24,656 nucleotides of DNA from NCBI GenBank assembly GCA_038236005.1, contig JBBSTI010000039.1, forward strand, positions 1-24,656. The letters run 5' to 3'. Numbering within the stretch: position 1 is the stretch's first letter; every line of letters begins with the position of its first letter. Below the pieces are notes generated by a model that was given only the letters and a program-made list of their open reading frames with translations, was not told where the DNA came from and did no database searches. The stretch comes from CANKBT01 sp038236005. GTDB taxonomy: Bacteria; Actinomycetota; Actinomycetes; Mycobacteriales; SCTD01. The translations under genes and the position numbers were made by a program. Positions 18,346-24,656 of this stretch are shown one piece after another.

Positions 18346-19049
18346 CGTCCCCCGAGGACGTCGAGCCCCAGCCGGAGCACGAGCAGCGTCACGACGACGA
18401 GGAACACCCGACGCACCCAGCGGCTGCCCTTGCGGATCGCCAGGGCGGCACCGACCTGGGCGCCGGCGAGGTTGGCCAGCGCCATCAGCGCCCCGAGCCC
18501 CCAGAGCACGTGGCCGCCGAGCCCGAACAGCAGCAGCGCCGCGAGGTTGGTGGCGGTGTTGACGGCCTTGGCCGTGGCGCTGGCGTGCAAGAACGACTGA
18601 CCGACCACCGCGACGAGCAGGATCACCAGGAACGTGCCGGTCCCGGGGCCGACAGCTCCGTCGTACGCCCCGATCGCGAACCCGGCCCCGAGGGCGACGC
18701 GACGTTGGGTGCTGGCCGTCAGGCGCAGCTGCTCGACCTCGCCGAGGGCGGGCCGACGAAGGGTGAGCCCGAGCACGACCACCAGCGCCGCCAGGACCAC
18801 CGGACGCAACGCGCCCGACGGCACGAAGGTGGCGACCGCGGCGCCGGCGCCGGACCCGACGAACGCGGCCAGCGCCATCGGGCCCGCGGTGCCGCGGTCG
18901 AGCTGGACCCGGCGGCTGTAGGTGACCGCGGCCGACGCGGTGCCGACCACCGAGGCCAGCTTGTTCGTGCCCAGCAGGGCCACGACGGGTGTGCCGGGGA
19001 GCACCAGGAGCAGCGCAGGCAGCTGGATCAGCCCGCCGCCGCCCGCCAC
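18342..19049 (-). CDS. TSUP (TauE/SafE) family membrane exporter
   Basis: A membrane protein of the sulfite-exporter/TSUP family, thought to move sulfur-containing organic anions. It has about 7-8 hydrophobic helices and both family signatures: AGGGGLIQLPALL with GTNKLASVVGTASA in the first half, and GAYDGAVGPGTGTFL with ASATAKAVNTATNLAAL in the second. From the GTG at 19049 it has 235 residues and starts in the middle of helix 1. The frame is open upstream and encodes the missing half (LLLLLAAAAAGALDAVAGG), but the only start-like codon there is a CTG at 19115, 2 nt after the ppa stop. The true start may therefore be non-standard. It lies downstream of ppa in the same direction. Confidence 0.85.
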   Translation of the reverse strand: MAGGGGLIQLPALLLVLPGTPVVALLGTNKLASVVGTASAAVTYSRRVQLDRGTAGPMALAAFVGSGAGAAVATFVPSGALRPVVLAALVVVLGLTLRRPALGEVEQLRLTASTQRRVALGAGFAIGAYDGAVGPGTGTFLVILLVAVVGQSFLHASATAKAVNTATNLAALLLFGLGGHVLWGLGALMALANLAGAQVGAALAIRKGSRWVRRVFLVVVTLLVLRLGLDVLGGR

Positions 19050-19117
19050 GGCGTCGAGCGCCCCGGCCGCAGCCGCGGCGAGCAGCAGCAGCAGGGTGTC
19101 CTCGAGGCCTGGCAGGG

Positions 19118-19663
19118 CTAGACGCCTTCGTTCGTCGGCTCGAGCTTGTGCGCCGGGTCGCCGGAGTGGGCCACCGCGTCCGGGTCCTCGGCGAACCGGT
19201 CCCGAGAGGCGAGCACCTCCTGCTCGGCCTCCTCGCGGCCGACCCAGTCGGCCCCCTCGACGCTCTTGCCGGGCTCGAGATCTTTATAGACCTCGAAGAA
19301 GTGCTGGATCTCGAGCCGGTCGTACTCAGAGATGTCGCCGATGTCGCGCAGGTGCGCGTGCCGCGGGTCACCGGCGACCACGCAGAGCAGCTTCTCGTCC
19401 GGGCCGGCCTCATCGGTCATCCGGAACATGCCGACCGCGCGCACCCGGATCAGGCAGCCGGGAAAGGTCGGCTCGTCGAGCAGCACGAGCGCGTCCAGCG
19501 GGTCGCCGTCGCCGCCGAGGGTGTTCTCCACGAAGCCGTAGTCGGCCGGATAGCTGGTCGAGGTGAACAGTCGGCGGTCCAGACGGATGCGACCGGTGTG
19601 GTGGTCCATCTCGTACTTGTTGCGCTGACCTTTCGGGATCTCGATCGTGACGTCGAACTCCAC
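19118..19663 (-). CDS. ppa: Soluble inorganic pyrophosphatase
   Basis: Family I inorganic pyrophosphatase of 181 residues, which splits pyrophosphate and pulls biosynthetic reactions forward in the cytoplasm. The PPase signature DGDPLDAL has the metal-binding Asp residues D52, D54 and D57. The N terminus VEFDVTIEIPKGQRNKYE and the SYPADYGFV segment are typical, as is YKDLEPGKSVEG near 130. Start GTG 19663 has ggag at 5 nt. The frame continues upstream but with no family homology. The C-terminal ~25 residues are acidic and variable. It is divergent from dacB and followed at once by the TSUP gene. A proton-pumping pyrophosphatase (hppA) is also in this window. Confidence 0.95.
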   Translation of the reverse strand: MEFDVTIEIPKGQRNKYEMDHHTGRIRLDRRLFTSTSYPADYGFVENTLGGDGDPLDALVLLDEPTFPGCLIRVRAVGMFRMTDEAGPDEKLLCVVAGDPRHAHLRDIGDISEYDRLEIQHFFEVYKDLEPGKSVEGADWVGREEAEQEVLASRDRFAEDPDAVAHSGDPAHKLEPTNEGV

Positions 19664-19761
19664 GGACGCTCCTGTTCTGGGGGGACGGGGGACCGTTCGC
19701 AGGGTCCGGCGGGACAGTCTGGCGTACGGAGGAAAGCAGGGGTCGACCGCCGGCTGGTGTG

Positions 19762-21222
19762 ATGGGTCTCGTGGACGTGACCGGCAGGGCCAGGGCGCAG
19801 GCGGGGGCGACCCGTCTGTCGTCCGCGCTCGCCGTGACTCCGAGCAGGACTCTGAGCATGATCCTGAGCGCGACGCTCGGCCTGACGCTGCTCGTCGGGT
19901 CGGCATCCTCGGGCACACGCGTCGCATCGGCCGGGTCGGCCGGGTCGACCCGGGAGGAGGTCGGGCAGCAGCCGGAGCGAGCTCCGCTGTTGCCTGCGCT
20001 GCTGGCCGACGCACCGGAGCCGACCGCCGCGGGGTTGCTGGCTGCGCTCACCGCCGGTCTGGGCGACCCCCGGCTGGGCGGTCGCCCCGCTCTCGCGGTC
20101 GTGGACGCCGAGACCGGCGCGCTGCTGCTCGACGAGCGAGGCGCCGACCTGCTGATCCCTGCGTCCACCAGCAAGATCGTCACGGCCACGGCGGCCCTCA
20201 CCGCCCTGGACCCGCTCGCCCGGCCCAGCACCCGCGTGCTCGCCGGTGCGGTCCCGGGCCAGGTGGTCCTGGTCGGCGGCGGGGACGCGACGCTGACCGG
20301 GAGCGACCCGTCGGACGGCTATCCGCAGCGGGCCGGGCTGACCTCGCTGGCCGGGCTGGCCGCCCGCGCGCTCGGCGGGTCCCCGGTCACCTCCGTGCTG
20401 GTCGACGACACGCTGTTCGCCGGACCCGTGCTCGGCCCGGGGTGGAAGCCGGGCTACGTGACCGACGGCGATGTCGCCCCGGTGACCGCGCTGATGGCCG
20501 GCGGCGGTCGCCTGCCCGGGCGGGCCGCGCGTTCGCTCGACCCGCCGGTGGCTGCCGGCGTGCTGCTCGCCGGGATGCTCGGTTCGCCGCAGGCACCGGT
20601 CACCCGCGGCAACGCGCCGGCCGGCGCCCGGGTGCTCGCCACCGTTGCCGGCCCGACGTACGCCCAGCAGGTCGAGCTGATGCTCACCGAGAGCGACAAC
20701 GACATCGCCGAGTCGCTGGCCCGGCACGTCGCTCTGGCCCGAGGCGGTGCGGCGACCTTCACCGGCGCCGCCCAGGCCGTACGGGAGGTGGTCGTCGAGG
20801 TGCTCGCCGACCCTGCCGCTCCGGGGGGGCCGGTGGCCGCGGCGCTGGCGGTCCAGGACGGCAGCGGACTGTCTCGGGACAGCCGGCTGAGCCCGGCGAC
20901 CCTGGCCCGGCTGCTTGCCCTGGTCGCACGCACCGAGGGCAACCGCTACGGGCCGCTGCTGTCCGGGCTGCCGGTCGCCGGGTTCGACGGCACCCTGCAG
21001 CGCCGCTACCGCGGACCGGCGGCCGCGGCCGCAGGAGTCGTGCGCGGCAAGACCGGGACGCTGTCGGGCACGAGCGCGCTGGCCGGGCTGCTCCGGACGT
21101 CGGACGGCCGGCTGCTGGCCTTCGACCTCACCGCTGACGCCGTGCCGCCTGGCGCCAACCGGGCCGCCGAGGTAGCGCTGGACACCCTGGCCGCGCAGCT
21201 GGTGGGGTGCGGGTGCGCCTGA
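19762..21222 (+). CDS. dacB: D-alanyl-D-alanine carboxypeptidase/endopeptidase (PBP4 type, peptidase S13)
   Basis: A secreted penicillin-binding protein of 486 residues that trims peptidoglycan stem peptides or cuts cross-links. A hydrophobic stretch at about 33-50 (LSMILSATLGLTLLVG) is a signal peptide or anchor. The three active-site motifs are intact: STSK (nucleophile S135, K138), SDN (311-313) and KTG (430-432). The long insert between the first two motifs is typical of family S13. The ATG at 19762 is preceded by an in-frame GTG (19759) and has no clear ribosome site; a later start nearer the signal peptide is possible. It is divergent from ppa and followed 46 nt later by the DUF2342 gene, an order often seen in actinobacteria. 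Confidence 0.93.
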   Translation: MGLVDVTGRARAQAGATRLSSALAVTPSRTLSMILSATLGLTLLVGSASSGTRVASAGSAGSTREEVGQQPERAPLLPALLADAPEPTAAGLLAALTAGLGDPRLGGRPALAVVDAETGALLLDERGADLLIPASTSKIVTATAALTALDPLARPSTRVLAGAVPGQVVLVGGGDATLTGSDPSDGYPQRAGLTSLAGLAARALGGSPVTSVLVDDTLFAGPVLGPGWKPGYVTDGDVAPVTALMAGGGRLPGRAARSLDPPVAAGVLLAGMLGSPQAPVTRGNAPAGARVLATVAGPTYAQQVELMLTESDNDIAESLARHVALARGGAATFTGAAQAVREVVVEVLADPAAPGGPVAAALAVQDGSGLSRDSRLSPATLARLLALVARTEGNRYGPLLSGLPVAGFDGTLQRRYRGPAAAAAGVVRGKTGTLSGTSALAGLLRTSDGRLLAFDLTADAVPPGANRAAEVALDTLAAQLVGCGCA

Positions 21223-21256
21223 CGCGCTGCGTCCTGTGTCGCTGACGCGGCCGACG

Positions 21257-21262
21257 TACGTT
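21257..21262 (+). promoter_or_regulatory. -10 box TACGTT for a leaderless DUF2342 transcript
   Basis: TACGTT ends 6 nt before the GTG at 21269, the same geometry as for other leaderless genes here. No good -35 is visible. It supports GTG 21269 over an earlier in-frame GTG at 21236. Confidence 0.45.
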
Positions 21263-21268
21263 GAGGTC

Positions 21269-22345
21269 GTGCCTGCCACCCCCGCCCCGATCGACTACGA
21301 CCTCGCCGTCAGCACCGCGCGACGACTGGTCCCGGCCGGTCCGCGCCTGACTCTGTCCGAGGCCGCGGACGTCGTGAACGAGCTGCGGGACGTCACCGCG
21401 CGGGCCGAGGAGCACGTGCGCACGGTGACCGGGCTATCGGGTCCCGGTGCGCCCGGACCGGCCACCGTGGTGGACCGGGCCGGTTGGGCGGCGGGCAACG
21501 TGGACGGGTTCCGCGCCGTGCTCGAGCCGCTGTCAGAGCAGCTGTTCGCCGGCAAGTCCCCGAACCGGGCGGCCGAGGCGGTCACCCGACGGGTGACCGG
21601 TGTGCAGATGGGCGGGGTGCTCGCCTGGCTCTCGAGCAAGGTGCTGGGTCAGTACGAGGTGTTCCTGCCCCCGGACCAGGCAGCCGGTCGGCTGACCCTG
21701 GTCGCGCCGAACATCGTGGAGACCGAGCAGCGGCTCGGCGTGGACCCGAGCGACTTCCGGCTGTGGGTCGCGCTGCACGAGGTCACCCACCGCACGCAGT
21801 TCACCGCGGTCGACTGGCTGCACGACCACGTCCGGTCCGAGATCGGCGCGCTGCTCACCGCGAGCCGCCTGGACGACCCGACGGCCCTGCTCGGCCGGCT
21901 GAAGGACGGGATCGGTCAGAAGCAGTCGCTGGTCGAGCTGGTGCAGACGCCGGAGCAGAAGCTGGTGCTCGACCGGGTCACGGCGTTCATGTCGCTGCTG
22001 GAGGGCCACGCCGAGCACGTCATGGACGGCGTCGGACCGTCGGTGGTGCCGAGCGTGGTCGACATCCGTAGGCGCTTCCAGCAGCGCAGGGCGCAGCGCG
22101 GCAACCCGCTGGACCGACTGCTGCGCCGGGCCCTCGGGCTGGACCTCAAGGCCCTGCAGTATGCCGAGGGCAAGGTCTTCGTCGACCATGCCGTCCGGCA
22201 GCTCGGGATGGCCGGCTTCAACCGGGTCTGGACCTCGCCCGAGACGTTGCCGACCCGGGAGGAGATCCGGGCGCCGCAGGCCTGGGTGGACCGGGTCGGG
22301 TCGCTCCCGGCCCTGCCGACGGGGCCGCACGCGCTCGACGCCTGA
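21269..22345 (+). CDS. Zinc-dependent metalloprotease-like protein, DUF2342 family
   Basis: A 358-residue protein with zinc-binding motif HEVTH (H170, E171, H174) in LWVALHEVTHRTQF, and EGHAEHVMDGVG further on, which may supply a further ligand. It matches DUF2342, sometimes named a coenzyme F420 biosynthesis-associated protein. The protease activity is inferred from HExxH. It has no signal peptide, so it is probably cytoplasmic. Gly/Pro-rich loops precede a largely helical body. An earlier in-frame GTG (21236) would add 11 residues, but the TACGTT box points to 21269. It sits between dacB and tilS, a common actinobacterial order. Confidence 0.87.
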   Translation: MPATPAPIDYDLAVSTARRLVPAGPRLTLSEAADVVNELRDVTARAEEHVRTVTGLSGPGAPGPATVVDRAGWAAGNVDGFRAVLEPLSEQLFAGKSPNRAAEAVTRRVTGVQMGGVLAWLSSKVLGQYEVFLPPDQAAGRLTLVAPNIVETEQRLGVDPSDFRLWVALHEVTHRTQFTAVDWLHDHVRSEIGALLTASRLDDPTALLGRLKDGIGQKQSLVELVQTPEQKLVLDRVTAFMSLLEGHAEHVMDGVGPSVVPSVVDIRRRFQQRRAQRGNPLDRLLRRALGLDLKALQYAEGKVFVDHAVRQLGMAGFNRVWTSPETLPTREEIRAPQAWVDRVGSLPALPTGPHALDA

Positions 22346-22362
22346 GCCGGGCGAGCGACGCG

Positions 22363-23283
22363 ATGCCCGGCCCGCCCCCCGAGACCGCGGCCGTACGGCT
22401 CGCCGTGCGTCACGCGCTCGTCGACCTGCCGCCCGGGGCTCCGGTGCTCGCTGCCGTCAGCGGGGGCGCGGACTCGCTGGCGCTGGCGGCCGGGCTGGCG
22501 CACGTGCGGCCTGGCAGCGCGGCGGTCGTGGTCGACCACGATCTGCAGGACGGTTCGGGGGCGGTGGCGGCCAGGGCCGCCGAGCAGTGTGCCGGCCTGG
22601 GCCTGCTCGCCGAGGTCGTGCGGGTGGTCGTCGTGGGCCGCGGCGAGGGCCCGGCACGCGACGCCCGGCTGGCCGCGCTGTCGACGGCGGGCGACGGCGG
22701 GGTGGTGCTGCTCGGGCACACCCGTGACGACCAGGCTGAGACGGTGCTGCTCGGGCTGGCCCGAGGCGCCGGTGCGCGGTCGCTGTCCGGGATGGCGGGC
22801 GTAAGGGGGGGCTTCCGGCGGCCCCTGCTGGACCTGCCCCGGACGACGACGCACGCCGCCTGCGCCCAGGCCGGCCTGGTGGCCTGGCAGGACCCGCACA
22901 ACCAGGACGACGGCTACGCGCGCGTACGGGTCCGTACCGCCGTGCTGCCCGGGCTGGAGCAGGCGCTCGGTCCCGGGGTGGCGGCCGCGCTGGCCCGCAC
23001 CGCGTCGCTGCTGCGTGAGGACGCCGACGCGCTGGACGCGCTCGCCGCCCAGGTGGAGCCCGGGCCGCAGCCGGACGTCGCCGCGCTGGCTGAGCTGCTC
23101 CCGGCCGTACGGTCGCGGGTCCTCAAGACCTGGGCGCAGGAGAGCTGCGGCGCAGCGGTGACCTCGGCGCACCTGTCAGCCCTGCGGGCGCTGGTCGAGC
23201 AGTGGTCCGGGCAGGGACCGGTCGCCCTGCCCGGGGGCGGCCGGGTCGAGCGTCGGGACGGGCGGCTAGCGTTCGCGCCATGA
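22363..23283 (+). CDS. tilS: tRNA(Ile)-lysidine synthetase
   Basis: An ATP-dependent enzyme of 306 residues that attaches lysine to C34 of the CAU-anticodon tRNA-Ile, so that it reads AUA. The PP-loop SGGADS lies at 33-38, followed by VVVDHDLQ and the conserved GHTRDDQAETVL. The Arg-rich GGFRRPLLDLPR segment precedes the C-terminal helical part. The length fits the short actinobacterial form without the full C-terminal domains. It begins 17 nt after the DUF2342 stop and ends inside the first copy of the 25-bp tandem duplication that carries the hpt promoter. Confidence 0.94.
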   Translation: MPGPPPETAAVRLAVRHALVDLPPGAPVLAAVSGGADSLALAAGLAHVRPGSAAVVVDHDLQDGSGAVAARAAEQCAGLGLLAEVVRVVVVGRGEGPARDARLAALSTAGDGGVVLLGHTRDDQAETVLLGLARGAGARSLSGMAGVRGGFRRPLLDLPRTTTHAACAQAGLVAWQDPHNQDDGYARVRVRTAVLPGLEQALGPGVAAALARTASLLREDADALDALAAQVEPGPQPDVAALAELLPAVRSRVLKTWAQESCGAAVTSAHLSALRALVEQWSGQGPVALPGGGRVERRDGRLAFAP

Positions 23284-23309
23284 CATGCGGCTAGCGTTCG
23301 CGCCGTGAC
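23262..23309 (+). repeat. 25-bp tandem duplication of the hpt promoter and start
   Basis: gcggctagcgttcgcgcc (23262-23279) recurs exactly at 23287-23304; each copy is followed by (a/g)tgac. Matches run for 22 of 23 positions at an offset of 25. Both copies hold TAGCGT (23267-23272 and 23292-23297), each followed by 7 nt and a start codon. The first start opens only ATG-ACA-TGC-GGC-TAG. The second is the hpt GTG. Confidence 0.9.
23292..23297 (+). promoter_or_regulatory. -10 box TAGCGT for a leaderless hpt transcript
   Basis: TAGCGT ends 7 nt before the hpt GTG at 23305. An identical box lies 25 bp upstream in the duplicated unit. No -35 match is evident. Confidence 0.5.
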
Positions 23310-23991
23310 GCATCCGGCCACCCGCCTCGCCGCTCCTGCTGACCCGGACCCCGCTGCTGCGGCGACCCCCGCCGACGGGCCTTCGGACAGCTCTGCCGAC
23401 GGTGCTGCCGGCGTGCCGGCCCACCTGGCCCACGAGGTCGAGCAGATCCTGCTGTCCGAGGCCCAGATCAGGTTGCGGGTGGCCGAGCTGGCCCACCAGA
23501 TCGACCGTGACTACGCCGGCCGCGAGCTCGTGCTGGTCGGGGTGCTGAAGGGCGCCGTCATGGTGATCGCCGACCTGGCCCGCGCCCTGCGTACGCCGGT
23601 GTCGATGGAGTTCATGGCGGTCTCCTCCTACGGGTCGGGAACCTCCAGCAGCGGCGTCGTGCGGATCCTGAAGGACCTGGATCGGGACGTGACCGGCCAG
23701 CATGTGCTGGTCGTCGAGGACGTCGTCGACTCCGGGCTCACGCTGTCGTGGCTGCTGCGCAACCTGTCTGCGCGGGGGCCGGCCTCTCTGGAGGTGTGCG
23801 CCCTGCTGCGCAAGCCGGAGGCGGCCAGGAGTGGCGCGGAGGTCCGCTACGTCGGGTTCGACATCGGCGACGAGTTCGTCGTGGGCTACGGCCTGGACCA
23901 TGCGGAGCGCCACCGCGACCTCCCGTTCGTCGGGCTCCTGACCGAAGCGGCGCAGGCCGGCCCCGTGACCCGTCCGGGTACGGCTGGCTGA
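23305..23991 (+). CDS. hpt: Hypoxanthine phosphoribosyltransferase
   Basis: A purine-salvage enzyme of 228 residues that joins hypoxanthine or guanine to PRPP. The PRPP-binding loop is VLVVEDVVDSGLTL (E138, D139, D142). VLVGVLKGAVMVIADL and MEFMAVSSYGSGTSSSG are the other family segments, and FDIGDEFVVGYGLDHAERHRDL is the C-terminal base-binding part. Usual enzymes have about 180-190 residues; here the first ~36 are an Ala/Pro/Asp-rich extension of low complexity. A GTG at 23413 would give the usual length. The GTG at 23305 is kept because a -10 box lies exactly upstream. The gene lies between tilS and ftsH, a classic bacterial order. Confidence 0.94.
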   Translation: MTHPATRLAAPADPDPAAAATPADGPSDSSADGAAGVPAHLAHEVEQILLSEAQIRLRVAELAHQIDRDYAGRELVLVGVLKGAVMVIADLARALRTPVSMEFMAVSSYGSGTSSSGVVRILKDLDRDVTGQHVLVVEDVVDSGLTLSWLLRNLSARGPASLEVCALLRKPEAARSGAEVRYVGFDIGDEFVVGYGLDHAERHRDLPFVGLLTEAAQAGPVTRPGTAG

Positions 23992-24053
23992 GCCCCGGAA
24001 CGACGTGCGCCGCCCGCGCGTTCGACGAGCAGCGCCGCACCCCTGCCGGCGGT

Positions 24054-24059
24054 TAGAGT
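24054..24059 (+). promoter_or_regulatory. -10 box TAGAGT upstream of ftsH
   Basis: TAGAGT fits TANNNT in the 119-bp hpt-ftsH gap. Transcription from about 24066 would leave a 45-nt leader containing aggagg and a hairpin. The -35 is weak. Confidence 0.4.
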
Positions 24060-24081
24060 CAGGGCTCGTTTCCCACGCCAC

Positions 24082-24104
24082 AGGAGGGACGGGGCGGTCG
24101 CCCC
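24082..24104 (+). promoter_or_regulatory. Distant ribosome site and hairpin before ftsH
   Basis: A strong Shine-Dalgarno aggagg (24082-24087, within caggaggga) lies 23 nt before the ATG, too far in linear RNA. Between them ggggc (24091-24095) and gcccc (24100-24104) form a 5-bp hairpin. Folding it would bring the site to about 9 nt. No other in-frame start lies between. Confidence 0.4.
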
Positions 24105-24110
24105 TCTTCG

Positions 24111-24656
24111 ATGAATGTCAAGCGCCTGTTCCGCGGACCTTTCCTCTACGTCGCCCTTGCCCTGATCGTCGTGCTGTCGGTCTCGAGCCTGTTCCGAGGC
24201 GACGGCGGCTACGACCAGAAGTCGACCTCGGCCGTCCTGGCCCAGGTGGCCGACGGCAACGTGAAGTCCTCCGAGACCGACCCGGCGCTGGTGCAGGACC
24301 GTGAGCAACGGCTCCGGGTCGAGCTGCAGGACGGCAAGAAGATCGAGGCCAGCTATGGCGTCGACCAGGGCAACAACGTGATCGCCGCCCTGGACAAGGC
24401 CGGCGTCGTCTACGACGTCGAGGTGAACGAGCAGGGGCTGCTGACCTCTTTGCTCATCAGCTTCCTGCCGCTGCTGCTCATCATCGGTCTGCTGTTCTTC
24501 TTCCTGAACCAGGCGCAGGGCGGCGGCAACAAGGTCATGCAGTTCGGCAAGAGCAAGGCCAAGCTGGTCTCCAAGGACACCCCGAAGACGACGTTCAGCG
24601 ACGTGGCGGGGGCCGAGGAAGCCATCGAGGAGCTGCACGAGATCAAGGAGTTCCTC
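24111..24656 (+). CDS. ftsH: ATP-dependent zinc metalloprotease FtsH, N-terminal part
   Basis: A membrane-anchored AAA+ protease that degrades misfolded membrane proteins and some regulators. The window holds the first 182 residues. Transmembrane helix 1 is at about 11-28 (FLYVALALIVVLSV), then an extracytoplasmic domain of ~80 residues, helix 2 at about 112-132 (LLISFLPLLLIIGLLFFF), a basic linker, and the conserved entry to the AAA domain, TTFSDVAGAEEAIEEL. The Walker motifs and the HExxH zinc site lie beyond the window. The ATG at 24111 is the only canonical start in the open frame. It follows hpt, as is common. Confidence 0.95.
   Translation, partial: MNVKRLFRGPFLYVALALIVVLSVSSLFRGDGGYDQKSTSAVLAQVADGNVKSSETDPALVQDREQRLRVELQDGKKIEASYGVDQGNNVIAALDKAGVVYDVEVNEQGLLTSLLISFLPLLLIIGLLFFFLNQAQGGGNKVMQFGKSKAKLVSKDTPKTTFSDVAGAEEAIEELHEIKEFL

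Noticed and set aside
19450..21279. A 609-codon minus-strand open frame across ppa and dacB
   Set aside because: Low-complexity Gly/Arg/Gln translation antisense to dacB, which has all three active-site motifs.

Overview
The window is about 24.7 kb of very GC-rich, gene-dense bacterial chromosome. Several things point to an actinobacterium: the Lys/Ala-rich tail on topoisomerase I, the fused MFS/dTMP kinase, the GAF-ANTAR regulator, the DUF2342 metalloprotease, the ppa-dacB-DUF2342-tilS-hpt-ftsH gene order, frequent GTG starts and many apparently leaderless genes with a TANNNT -10 box 6-7 nt before the start codon. The genus cannot be named from the sequence alone. I see no insertion sequence, prophage or CRISPR array. 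No gene-free stretch exceeds about 180 bases.

Layout. 1-3087 (+): the C-terminal two thirds of a K+-independent proton-pumping pyrophosphatase (hppA, cut by the window edge), then a class I SAM methyltransferase. 3114-3197: three hairpins, two of them copies of one palindrome, between convergent genes. 3196-5680 (-): a small heptad-repeat coiled-coil protein, an MFS transporter and its ArsR-type regulator, which has a clear TTTGCAAAG-type operator over its own promoter. 5862-12001 (+): a DNA-metabolism run of topA, MFS-tmk fusion, holB and tRNA-Thr(CGT). topA carries an in-frame TAG at codon 98. 12066-14709: a GAF-ANTAR regulator, a convergent acyl-CoA dehydrogenase, and two small + strand genes (a Cys-rich zinc-ribbon-like protein and a coiled-coil protein). 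14718-18263 (-): a signalling operon of degenerate receiver protein, CheB (frameshifted) and CheR-PAS-coiled coil-PAS, behind a near-consensus promoter (TTGACA-N17-TACGTT). 18342-19663 (-): a TSUP-family exporter and soluble inorganic pyrophosphatase. 19762-24656 (+): a PBP4-type D-Ala-D-Ala carboxypeptidase, DUF2342 metalloprotease, tilS, hpt and the start of ftsH (cut by the window edge).

How the parts fit. Most genes are housekeeping: DNA topology, dTTP supply, the clamp loader, tRNA, pyrophosphate removal, cell-wall trimming, tRNA-Ile modification, purine salvage and membrane proteolysis. The accessory interest lies in the CheB/CheR/pseudo-receiver module, which has no kinase, no methyl-accepting protein and no intact receiver in the window; in two disrupted reading frames (topA, cheB); and in a 25-bp tandem duplication that copies the hpt leaderless promoter and start. 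The topA and cheB lesions are single-base events with intact coding sequence on both sides, so sequence error is the first thing to exclude.
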